Under the pieces are notes generated by a model. It worked only from the letters and a program-made list of their open reading frames with translations. It did no database searches and had not been told where the DNA came from. From Archivesica marissinica (taxonomy: Eukaryota > Mollusca > Bivalvia > Venerida > Vesicomyidae), in assembly GCA_014843695.1 (NCBI GenBank), contig CM026397.1, forward strand, positions 46,500,891 through 46,564,890: a stretch of 64,000 nucleotides of DNA, given 5' to 3'. Below, piece by piece: positions 23,322-33,900 of this stretch. How positions within the stretch are numbered: the first letter of the stretch is position 1; every line of letters begins with the position of its first letter. Position numbers and translations under genes: made by a program.

Positions 23322-23583
23322 AATCTTGGAAGCCGTGATAGCACAGTGGTTGTTCGCTTCAGGCACGAAAGGCCCGGAGTTCGAGCCCCGCTGGAGCCGT
23401 TACGATTGTGCTCTTAGGCAAGTATACTCTGGGTGTCCATTTGAGCGACGGGCAGTTTACCTAACAACACCGTTCCTGGGCAGGTTCCAGTGGATAACCA
23501 TTACTTGGTGCACCAACCTCCGTAGGAAACTGTCAATTTTTTCATATAACGAGATACGGCCTGAGCGGGGCTTGAACCCGTGA
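23322..23583 (+). mobile_element. chimeric SINE: SINE-B head joined to reversed SINE-C
   Basis: 23322-23420 has the SINE-B head (GATAGCACAGTGGTTGTTCG, B box GAGTTCGAGCC). It passes directly into reverse-strand SINE-C sequence (ACCTCCGTAGGAAACTG). Confidence 0.7.
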
Positions 23584-23599
23584 CCATCAGTTATGTTAT

Positions 23600-23862
23600 G
23601 TTATATTTCGGGTTTTACGCCTGCAACAGCACCATTTTTGGGCTATATCGCCGGCGGGCAGTTTTACCTAACAACACCTTTCCTGGGTAGGCTCCAGCAG
23701 TTAACCAGTACTTGGATCCACCAACCTCCGTAAGAAACTGCCAACTTTTTCATATAAATGAGACACGGTCTGAGCGGGGTTCGAACCACCCATGACCATC
23801 AGTGATGATAGGTTACAGTGGTATACAAGTCAGCGACCATAACCACTCGACCACGGAGTCGG
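23600..23862 (-). mobile_element. SINE-C copy with alternative 3' end
   Basis: Minus-strand head with CTCCGTGGTCGAGTGGTTAT. The 3' part ends in GCCCAAAAATGGTGCTG and CGTAAAACCCGAAATATAAC instead of the usual tail. Shares this layout with 23881-24122. Confidence 0.78.
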
Positions 23863-23880
23863 ATGATGTCACCATTTATT

Positions 23881-24122
23881 TTATGTTATATTTCGGGTTT
23901 TACGCCTGCATCAGCACCATTTTGGGCTATATCGCCGGTGGGCAGTTTTACTTAACAACACCTTTCCTGGGCAGGCTCCAGCGGTTAACCAGTACTTGGG
24001 TGCACCAACCTCCATAAGAAACTGCCAACTTTTTCATATAAATGAGACACGGTCTGAGCGGGGGTCCAACCCGTGACCATCAGTGGTGATAGGTTACAGT
24101 GGTATACAAGTCAGCGACCGTA
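23881..24122 (-). mobile_element. SINE-C copy with alternative 3' end
   Basis: Same arrangement as the neighbour at 23600-23862 and tandem to it. The head is interrupted at 24120. Confidence 0.78.
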
Positions 24123-24320
24123 AAATATACAAAGCAAACACAAAATAAATGAAAAATTAAATAAATAAAACACAAAAATATATCCCTTTGCTGTATAAAA
24201 TGTTGACTGCTAGAGAGCTGAAAGATCAGTACATAATTATAAATCAGAAAACGCAGGAAATCGCTTCTATATCCTAACAATTTTAATGGGGAACATGCCC
24301 CCGGACCCCCTAGATTGCCT
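24123..24320 (-). repeat. interspersed repeat L, copy 1
   Basis: GGGGAACATGCCCCCGGACC followed by TGGCTACGGTACTG is the reverse complement of the sequence at 62550-62710, along with more diverged AT-rich DNA. Confidence 0.65.
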
Positions 24321-24489
24321 CTGGCTACGGTACTGCAGTTACCATGGATACCATCTCAACACAGAAACTTTAGTTGTCCATTTTCCATGCATGCCCATTA
24401 TTATGGGTCATTATTTAGCACATCAAAGATACTTTTAAAATTGATAGTATAAATTAACCATTCAATCTAAAACAATAGTTTCTAATTCA

Positions 24490-25650
24490 AAATGTTGCAA
24501 CCGGGCCAAGTAATAAACAGAATATTGATGAATGTTGCAGCCGGGCCAAGTAATAAACAGAATCTTGATGAATGTTGCAGCCGGGCCAAGTAATAAACAG
24601 AATCTTGATGAATGTTGCAGCCGGGCCAAGTAATAAACAGAATCTTGATGAATGTTGCAGCCGGGCCAAGTAATAAACAGAATATTGATGAATGTTGCAG
24701 CCGGGCCAAGTAATAAACAGAATATTGATGAATGTTGCAGCCGGGCCAAGTAATAAACAGAATCTTGATGAATGTTGCAGCCGGGCCAAGTAATAAACAG
24801 AATCTTGATGAATGTTGCAACCGGGCCAAGTAATAAACAGAATATTGATGAATGTTGCAGCCGGGCCAAGTAATAAACAGAATCTTGATGAATGTTGCAG
24901 CCGGGCCAAGTAATAAACAGAATCTTGATGAATGTTGCAGCCGGGCCAAGTAATAAACAGAATCTTGATGAATGTTGCAACCGGGCCAAGTAATAAACAG
25001 AATCTTGATGAATGTTGCAGCCGGGCCAAGTAATAAACAGAATCTTGATGAATATTGCAGCCGGGCCAAGTAATGAACAGAATCTTGATGAATGTTGCAG
25101 CCGGGCCAAGTAATAAACAGAATCTTGATGAATGTTGCAGCCGGGCCAAGTAATAAACAGAATCTTGATGAATGTTGCAACCGGGCCAAGTAATAAACAG
25201 AATCTTGATGAATGTTGCAGCCGGGCCAAGTAATAAACAGAATCTTGATGAATGTTGCAGCCGGGCCAAGTAATAAACAGAATCTTGATGAATGTTGCAG
25301 CCGGGCCAAGTAATAAACAGAATCTTGATGAATGTTGCAACCGGGCCAAGTAATAAACAGAATCTTGATGAATGTTGCAGCCGGGCCAAGTAATAAACAG
25401 AATATTGATGAATGTTGCAGCCGGGCCAAGTAATAAACAGAATCTTGATGAATGTTGCAGCCGGGCCAAGTAATAAACAGAATCTTGATGAATGTTGCAG
25501 CCGGGCCAAGTAATAAACAGAATCTTGATGAATGTTGCAGCCGGGCCAAGTAATAAACAGAATCTTGATGAATGTTGCAGCCGGGCCAAGTAATAAACAG
25601 AATCTTGATGAATGTTGCAGCCGGGCCAAGTAATAAACAGAATCTTGATG
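24490..25650 (+). repeat. 40-bp minisatellite (29 copies), highly homogeneous
   Basis: The monomer contains GTTGCAGCCGGGCCAAGTAA followed by TAAACAGAATCTTGATGAAT. Variants are few (C/A in AATCTTG, G/A in GCAGCC). It lies in the intergenic region between the two genes. 40 is not divisible by three, but all three minus-strand frames happen to be open, giving false ORFs. Confidence 0.96.
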
Positions 25651-25980
25651 ACATTCGGTTAGCATGTTATTTCTACGTACACTCATTATATCTAGTCATG
25701 TTTTAAAGTGGGTGGGGGTAAACTATGGTTAACATCCGAATACTGCATATAAATACGTGCATACATGCAACCAAATGATTAAATATTTTGATTTTAAGTT
25801 TTTGTAACAACGGAAATCTTACCACATCCGTGAACATAACTTGCTATGTCCAACTTGCACATGAATTCATCCTGTACTTACCCCTGTATACACGGTTATC
25901 TACACGTTTATGGGTGGGTGGGTTTTATAATTACTACGACGTGCTAGATATTAACCCAGTCCAAATGAATGTCGTGCTGA
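25651..25980. other. intergenic DNA without recognised features
   Basis: Unique sequence between the 40-bp array and a SINE-B copy. No convincing frame or RNA gene. Confidence 0.5.
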
Positions 25981-26245
25981 AGAATAGCGCAATGGTAGCG
26001 TGTTCGCCCCAAGTGTTAGAGGTCTACAGTTGAGCTATAGCCGTTACGATTGTGCTCATATATAGACAGGGTACTTAAGTTCCACATTGCCTTTCTTTAT
26101 ATGGGTAGGTTACATCGGGATTGAATGACCGGCCCTCATCTCTCTCCCTCATGGCGATGAATTCCATCAGGAATGAGGTCTCGAGAGTGATTAATATAAG
26201 TTGTAAGAACTTGTTTCACAATCGAGCTAAATTAAATGTGTATAC
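25981..26245 (+). mobile_element. SINE-B, diverged
   Basis: Head GAATAGCGCAATGGTAGCG, GCCGTTACGATTGTGCTC, then ATGGCGATGAATTCCATCAG and the tail ATATAAGTTGTAAGAACTTG. It ends in a microsatellite. Confidence 0.82.
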
Positions 26246-26266
26246 TACTACTACTACTACTACTAC

Positions 26267-26299
<33 letters not shown>

Positions 26300-26335
26300 C
26301 AATAATAATAGCCTAACGACAATAATGATAATAAT
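26246..26335 (+). repeat. (TAC)n-(TAA)n microsatellite
   Basis: About eight TAC units followed by about fifteen interrupted TAA/TGA-type units, at the 3' end of a SINE-B. Confidence 0.93.
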
Positions 26336-26432
26336 AATAACAACCCATTTTGTCTTTTCTTTGCTTTGTCATGATTATGTATGTAAATGTCCAATAGCAA
26401 ATAAAATAATTATGACTAACACTATATCGACG

Positions 26433-26716
26433 TTGAATCCGAAAACATCGAGGAGTGATTTCCCTTACTCTATGATTTGCTCCTTAACGATATATCCCGC
26501 CTCCTAGTTTGAGTGCTACTACCACATGTTTCGACTTGTTGATGAACGAGTCGTGTCAACAGCGCCCTCATACGACAACATACGTAGAAACCCAGGGAGA
26601 TCATCCAGCCCTGGTTGTGTATGGTGTGGTAGTAGCACTCAAACTCTGAGACGGTAAGGGAGCAAAGCATAGGTTAAGGGAAATCACTCAACAATATTTT
26701 CGGATTCAACATTTGC
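26433..26716. mobile_element. long-TIR foldback element (MITE-I)
   Basis: GTTGAATCCGAAAACAT at the left end is inverted as ATTTTCGGATTCAAC at the right. GAGTGATTTCCCTTA, TTTGCTCC and TTTGAGTGCTACTACCACA recur inverted in the right arm. Arms are about 100 bp around an 80-bp centre. Confidence 0.8.
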
Positions 26717-26822
26717 AAGATTTACTTCCCTTACATTGACACACAAATATGAAAAATGGCGGGAAATATTATGGTGCGAAAAAGTGTGGCGCCAAAAACC
26801 TCATGAAATGCAACCTCAAGGG

Positions 26823-27000
26823 CCCATATGAGAGTGTCATCTGGTTCTTTTACGTGCACGGTGTAAAGCACTGACACGAGACCTCGATTTAAAGTCCCAT
26901 ATGAAAGACTGTTAATTTTATTAAGGTCAGACAGGGGATCGAACCTGCGATCCCTGGATTACCAGTCCAGCGTGTTTACCACTGTACTACAGATCTGTCT
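26823..27000 (-). mobile_element. SINE-E, 3'-truncated
   Basis: Reverse-strand B-box region (CAGGGGATCGAACCTGCGAT) and head (AGTCCAGCGTG). It is immediately upstream of the HELZ2-like promoter region. Confidence 0.83.
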
Positions 27001-27009
27001 ACGAACGCT

Positions 27010-27495
27010 CGTACATCACAGTTCACTACACTGTTAAGTTACATTATAACACGACCCAGCTAATAACATACATACTTATGGAGTAAAATCTACCTCGGGT
27101 TATTCTACGATATACCTACCTTGAACTATGCTGCGCGCGCATCGTGTTTTGGCTATTCAATGCATACAATGCGTATACAGTTTTATGAATGAAAGTCACG
27201 TGATGTTTGTAAATACAACCGTGGGAATTCGCGGAAGTGAGCTATTTTTAGAATCAGATAATCTCTTGTGTGTCTTGTTTTTCTGTTAAGTAACGTTTCA
27301 GTTACTATTCTGTACAGTTTTATTTGACAAAATAAATAAAACTATTGATCAGTTACAACTTTTGTTCATTTATGCACTAGATTGATATTTTCCATAAAAA
27401 AATAACGTCATCACCCATTACGCGGGAGGAAATTTCGAAAGCCAAATGCACGGCGTTTGAAGAAAATACTCCTTTCTCGTCTAAAATTATTAGAA
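27010..27495 (+). promoter_or_regulatory. probable promoter and 5' untranslated exon of the HELZ2-like gene
   Basis: Repeat-poor stretch before the gene. TAGAA|GTAAGT at 27495/27496 is a strong donor that would pair with the acceptor before the ATG at 27757, so the 5' UTR exon probably ends at 27495. Upstream are a CpG-rich patch (27131-27141), two kappa-B-like decamers (GGGAATTCGC near 27223, GGAAATTTCG near 27428) and an IRF-like AANNGAAA core on the minus strand within 27290-27305. The binding sites are motif matches only. Confidence 0.4.
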
Positions 27496-27514
27496 GTAAG
27501 TCGTGTTAGAATCA

Positions 27515-27672
27515 AAATAATAAGTATCAACCGTGGTTTATCGCAGAATAACCCTCGTTTGTCGTTCTTATGCGTAGAAATATATCACTCAGGCCTTCGT
27601 GATATATTTCTACGCATAAGAACTTCAAACGAGGGTTATTCTGCAATAAACCACGGTTGATACTTATTATTT
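27515..27672. repeat. long near-perfect hairpin in the 5' leader intron
   Basis: About 75-bp arms (27515-27587 and 27598-27672) are reverse complements with only a few mismatches, around a loop of about 10 bp. The outer end is AAATAATAAGTATCAACC and the inner end is near CGTAGAAATATATCAC. The hairpin fills much of the presumed 260-bp intron between a 5' UTR exon and the first coding exon. Confidence 0.85.
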
Positions 27673-27756
27673 CTTAATTATATAGCTAGCGTTAGGAAAA
27701 TAAAAGGACCTAAGATTCAGCCCAACAATCAAATTTCATGAAAACTATTATTTCAG

Positions 27757-27963
27757 ATGGAAGCAAATAACATAGATGACCTGATACAAAAGGCGCAGAA
27801 GGCACTAGACGACGGAGATAAAGCGAGTGCAAAGCAATATACTCTACAAGCCATAGTCGGCATCGACAATGAAAAGGAGATATTTCTAACTGATTTGAAG
27901 GCAACAGTTAGCGAACAACAACTGGCGGACTGGTACGGAAGCTGCTCCTTCGTTCTAAACAAG
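27757..27963 (+). CDS. HELZ2: HELZ2-like exon 1 (first coding exon)
   Basis: Encodes residues 1-69, an amphipathic helical segment resembling the N-terminal TPR of HELZ/HELZ2 proteins. The ATG directly follows a TTATTTCAG acceptor, and an in-frame TGA lies upstream at 27739, so this is the first possible start and a 5' untranslated exon probably lies upstream. It ends AAG|GTTAGT in phase 0. Confidence 0.82.
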
Positions 27964-30900
27964 GTTAGTTATCAAAATCAGTAATCAAACAGGACGTATC
28001 GTTGTGGATATATTGTCGCAGACTAGATCTTTTTCCTTTTTTTTAAAGATTATTTAACGTCGCTACCGGTTTCCCATTTGAGCGACGGGCAGTTTACCTA
28101 ACAACACCTTTCCTGGGCAGGCTCCAGTGGTTAACCAGTACTTGGTGCACCAACCTCCGTAAGAAACTGCCAACATTTTCATATAAATGAGACACGGTCT
28201 GAGCAGGGCTCGAACCCGTGACCATCAGAGATGATATTGTCGCAGACTAGATCGATGTCTTTCATCATTTTTGTATGTTTGGTTTTGTGTTTTGTTGCGT
28301 CTTTTGACGTTCTCCGTTTTATAAATAAGAAAGTTTGCTTTAATTATAAGACACATATCAGATAAATAATACATGTATTTACACATAGATATAAATATAC
28401 AGTCAAACCTGTCTTAAGCAGCCACGCAAGGGAATCACAGAAAGTGGCTGCTTAGCACAGGTGGCTGCTTAATAGAGGTCAACTGTATAGTAAACTAACA
28501 TAATGGGAATCTTGAAACTGGCTGCTTAATACAGGTTGGCTGTTTAATAGAGGTTACCACTAACACAGGTTTGACTGTAAATGGCTATGAGTGTGGGAGC
28601 TCATTTGTATAAAATGTATGCATTATGTTTGCACTGTTCGCTAACTATATATAATATGTATGTATGTCCTCATGGGTTTGAAAGCCTACTAGTGGAATTT
28701 AATAAAATTTAATAACAAACTATCAAACTAAACTAAACATTATCCACTAACCTGTGTCTGACGGTCACGGGTTCGAGTCCCGCTCAGACCTCGTCTCTTT
28801 ATATGACTAAAGTTGACAGCTTCTTACGGAGGTTGGTGCATCAAGTACTGGTTAACAGCAGGAGCCTGCCCAGGAAGGTGTTGTTAGGTAAACTGCCCAT
28901 TGCTCATATGGCCAACCGGTAGCGATGATAAATAAACGTAAAACAACAATAAAAATAAATGGAAGTACAATGTATAATGAACATTGGTTTGACTACTACA
29001 TTGTCAATGTATGTTGTGTTGGTAATGGCGTCAAGAGGTGCTTCTATGAGGGAAAGGGTTAATGTATGTTGTATTGGTAATGGCGTCAAGAGGTGCTTCT
29101 ATGAGGGAAAGGGTCAATGTATGTTGTGTTGGTAATGGCGTCAAGAGGTGTTTCTATGAGGGAAAGGGTTAATGTATGTTGTATTGGTAATGGTGTCAAG
29201 AGGTGCTTCTATGAGGGAAAGGGTTAATGTATGTTGTATTGGTAATGGCGTCAAGGTGTTTCTATGAGGGAAAGGGTTAATGTATGTTGTATTGGTAATG
29301 GTGTCAAGAGGTGCTTCTATGAGGGAAAGGGTTAATGTATGTTGTATTGGTAATGGCGTCAAGGTGTTTCTATGAGGGAAAGGGTTAATGTATGTTGTAT
29401 TGGTAATGGTGTCAAGAGGTGCTTCTATGAGGGAAAGGGTTAATGTATGTTGTATTGGTAATGGCGTCAAGAGGTGTTTCTATGAGGGAAAGAGTTAATG
29501 TATGTTGTATTGGTAATGGCGTCAAGGTGTTTCTATGAGGGAAAGGGTTAATGTATGTTGTATTGGTAATGGCGTCAAGGTGTTTCTATGAGGGAAAGGG
29601 TTTTAAGGCAGTATTAATCTCTTTCAATCCTTAATATATCTCAGTTTACAGTATACTCTTTTATGTAAATGCATAACGATGCCTTAAAACAAAAACTTTT
29701 CTTTTTCAGATTGGTGAAGATTTAACTGCTGCGAGATGTTTTTACACAGGTCAGTAAAATAGCTTGTATCCAAATAAATATAGTCACCATTCATTCTTTA
29801 CCCACGCATAATTAATCAATATAATAAATCGAAACATCTAACTTATCAATCCGCGTGTTTACAAACAAACATGGAAGACAGCGAAATTCCAGTCAAAATG
29901 TGAAAAGTGACTTCGTAGTTATTGGACTATAATAAATGATACAAATTCAATCAATAAACAGTGTTTTTGTGGTGCACAGTTAGCATGAATTTGCATTATA
30001 ATTATTTGTGTACAATTACATTATTTTAATTTATTTATCATTATCAGCAATGGTGTTCGATCCGCAGTGGACAATCGAAGCTCACAGAGCTGTGGCGGAC
30101 GTACTTTGGGGATCTCTTGTCTATCTCCGAGATATACACGACCTTGGCCTAAATGTTAAGGTATATATGCAAGTTCTGTTCAATAATTGTGAAATCACAG
30201 ACTGTCCTTGGTCCAGTGGTTAATACGTTGTACCACAGACGCTTGGGGTCTGGATAAATGTTTTCTTGTTAATACGTTGTACCACAGACGCTTGGGGTCT
30301 GGACACATGTTTGCTTGTTAATACGTTGTACCACAGACGCTTGGGGTCTGGATAAATGTTTGCTTGTTAATACGTTGTACCACAGACGCTTGGGGTCTTG
30401 GACAAATGTTTACTTGTTAATACATTGGATCACAGACGCTTGGGGTCTGGATAAATGTTTGCTTGTTAATACATTGGATCACAGACGTTTGGGGTCTTGG
30501 ACAAATGTTTGCTTGTTAAAACGTTGTACCACAGACGCTTGGGGTCTGGATAAATGTTTGCTTGTTAATACGTTGTACCACAGACGCTTGGGGTCTGGAC
30601 AACTGTTTGTGTGTTAATACATTGGATCACAGACGCTTGGGGTCTTGGACAAATGTTTACTTGTTAATACATTGGATCACAGACGCTTGGGGTCTTGGAC
30701 AAATGTTTGCTTGTTAATACATTGGATCACAGACGCTTGGGGTCTTGGACAAATGTTTGCTTGTTAATACATTGGATCACAGACGCTTGGGGTCTTGGAC
30801 AAATGTGTGCGTGTTAATACATTGGATCACAGACGCTTGGGGTCTTGGACAAATGTTTGCTTGTTAATACGTTGTACCACAGACGCTTGGGGTCTGGATA

Positions 30901-33900
30901 AATGTTTACTTGTTAAAACGTTGTACCACAGACGATTGGGGTCTGGACAAATGTTTGCTTGTTAATACGTTTTACCACAGACGCTTGGGGTCTGGACAAA
31001 TGTTTGCTTGTTAATACGTTGTACCACAGACGCTTGGGGTCTGGATAAATGTTTGCTTGTTAATACATTGGATCACAGACGCTTGGGGTCTGGATAAATG
31101 TTTGCTTGTTAATACGTTGTACCACAGACGCTTGGGGTCTGGACAAATGTTTGCTTGTTAATACGTTGTACCACAGACGCTTGGGGTCTGGATAAATGTT
31201 TGCTTGTTAATACGTTGTACCACAGACGCTTGGGGTCTGGACAAATATTTGCTTGTTAATACGTTGTACCACAGACGCTTGGGGTCTGGATAAATGTTTG
31301 CTTGTTAATACATTGGATCACAGACGCTTGGGGTCTGGACAAATGTTTGCTTGTTAATACGTTGTACCACAGACGCTTGGGGTCTGGATAAATGTTTGCG
31401 TGTTAATACATTGGATCACAGACGTTTGGGGTCTTGGACAAATGTTTGCTTGTTAAAACGTTGTACCACAGACGCTTGGGGTCTGGATAAATGTTTGCTT
31501 GTTAATTCATTGGATCACAGACGCTTGGGGTCTGGACAAATGTTTGCTTGTTAATACGTTGTACCACAGACGCTTGGTGTCTGGATAAATGTTTGCGTGT
31601 TAATACATTGGATCACAGACGTTTGGGGTCTTGGACAAATGTTTGCTTGTTAAAACGTTGTACCACAGACGCTTGGGGTCTGGATAAATGTTTGCGTGTT
31701 AATACATTGGATCACAGACGTTTGGGGTCTTGGACAAATGTTTGCTTGTTAAAACGTTGTACCACAGACGCTTGGGGTCTGTATAAATGTTTGCTTGTTA
31801 ATTCATTGGATCACAGACGCTTGGGGTCTGGACAAATGTTTGCTTGTTAATACGTTGTACCACAGACGCTTGGTGTCTGGATAAATGTTTGCGTGTTAAT
31901 ACATTGGATCACAGACGTTTGGGGTCTTGGACAAATGTTTGCTTGTTAAAACGTTGTACCACAGACGCTTGGGGTCTTGGACAAATGTTTGCGTGTTAAT
32001 ACATTGGATCACAGACGCTTGGGGTCTTGGACAAATGTTTGCTTGTTAATACGTTGTACCACAGACGCTTGGGGTCTGGATAAATGTTTACTTGTTAAAA
32101 CGTTGTACCACAGACGATTGGGGTCTGGACAAATGTTTGCTTGTTAATACGTTGTACCACAGACGCTTGGGGTCTGGACAAATGTTTGCTTGTTAAAACG
32201 TTGTACCACAGACGATTGGGGTCTGGACAAATGTTTGCTTGTTAATACGTTGTACCACAGACGCTTGGGGTCTGGATAAATGTTTGCTTGTTAATACATT
32301 GGATCACAGACGCTTGGGGTCTGGATAAATGTCTGCTTATTAATACGTTGTACCACAGACGCTTGGGGTCTGGACAAATGTTTGCTTGTTAATACGTTGT
32401 ACCACAGACGCTTGGGGTCTGGATAAATGTTTGCTTGTTAATACGTTGTACCACAGACGCTTGGGGTCTGGACAAATATTTGCTTGTTAATACGTTGTAC
32501 CACAGACGCTTGGGGTCTGGATAAATGTTTGCTTGTTAATACATTGGATCACAGACGCTTGGGGTCTGGACAAATGTTTGCTTGTTAATACGCTGTACCA
32601 CAGACGCTTGGGGTCTGGATAAATGTTTGCTTGTTAATACATTGTACCACAGACGCTTGGGGTCTGGATACATGTTTGATTGTTAATACCTTGTACCACA
32701 GACGCTTGGGGTCTGTATAAATGTTTGCTTGTTAATACATTGGATCACAGACGCTTGGGGTCTGGACAAATGTTTGCTTGTTAATACGTTGTACCACAGA
32801 CGCTTGGGGTCTGGATAAATGTTTGCGCGTTAATACATTGGATCACAGACGTTTGGGGTCTTGGACAAATGTTTGCTTGTTAAAACGTTGTACCACAGAC
32901 GCTTGGGGTCTGGATAAATGTTTGCTTGTTAATACGTTGTACCACAGACGCTTGGGGTCTGTATAAATGTTTGCTTGTTAATACATTGGATCACAGACGC
33001 TTGGGGTCTGGACAAATGTTTGCTTGTTAATACGTTGTACCACAGACGCTTGGTGTCTGGATAAATGTTTGCGTGTTAATACATTGGATCACAGACGTTT
33101 GGGGTCTTGGACAAATGTTTGCTTGTTAAAACGTTGTACCACAGACGCTTGGGGTCTGGATAAATGTTTATTTGTTAATACATTGGATCACAGACGCTTG
33201 GGGTCTTGGACAAATGTTTACTTGTTAATACATTGGATCACAGACGCTTGGGGTCTTGGACAAATGTTTGCTTGTTAATACATTGGATCACAGACGCTTG
33301 GGGTCTTGGACAAATGTTTGCTTGTTAATACATTGGATCACAGACGCTTGGGGTATTGGACAAATGTTTGCGTGTTAATACATTGGATCACAGACGCTTG
33401 GGGTCTTGGACAAATGTTTGCTTGTTAATACGTTGTACCACAGACGCTTGGGGTCTGGATAAATGTTTACTTGTTAAAACGTTGTACCACAGACGATTGG
33501 GGTCTGGACAAATGTTTGCTTGTTAATACGTTGTACCACAGACGCTTGGGGTCTGGACAAATGTTTGCTTGTTAATACGTTGTACCACAGACGCTTGGGG
33601 TCTGGATAAATGTTTGCTTGTTAATACATTGGATCACAGACGCTTGGGGTCTGGATAAATGTTTGCTTGTTAATACGTTGTACCACAGACGCTTGGGGTC
33701 TGGATAAATGTTTGCTTGTTAATACATTGGATCACAGACGCTTGGGGTCTGGACAAATGTTTGCTTGTTAATACGCTGTACCACAGACGCTTGGGGTCTG
33801 GATAAATGTTTGCTTGTTAATACATTGTACCACAGACGCTTGGGGTCTGGATACATGTTTGCTTGTTAATACGTTGTACCACAGACGCTTGGGGTCTGGA

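Noticed and set aside
24462..25686. Three overlapping minus-strand frames of 375 to 399 codons
   Set aside because: The 40-bp array reads through all three frames in turn, giving the same 40-residue cycle. Not a gene.
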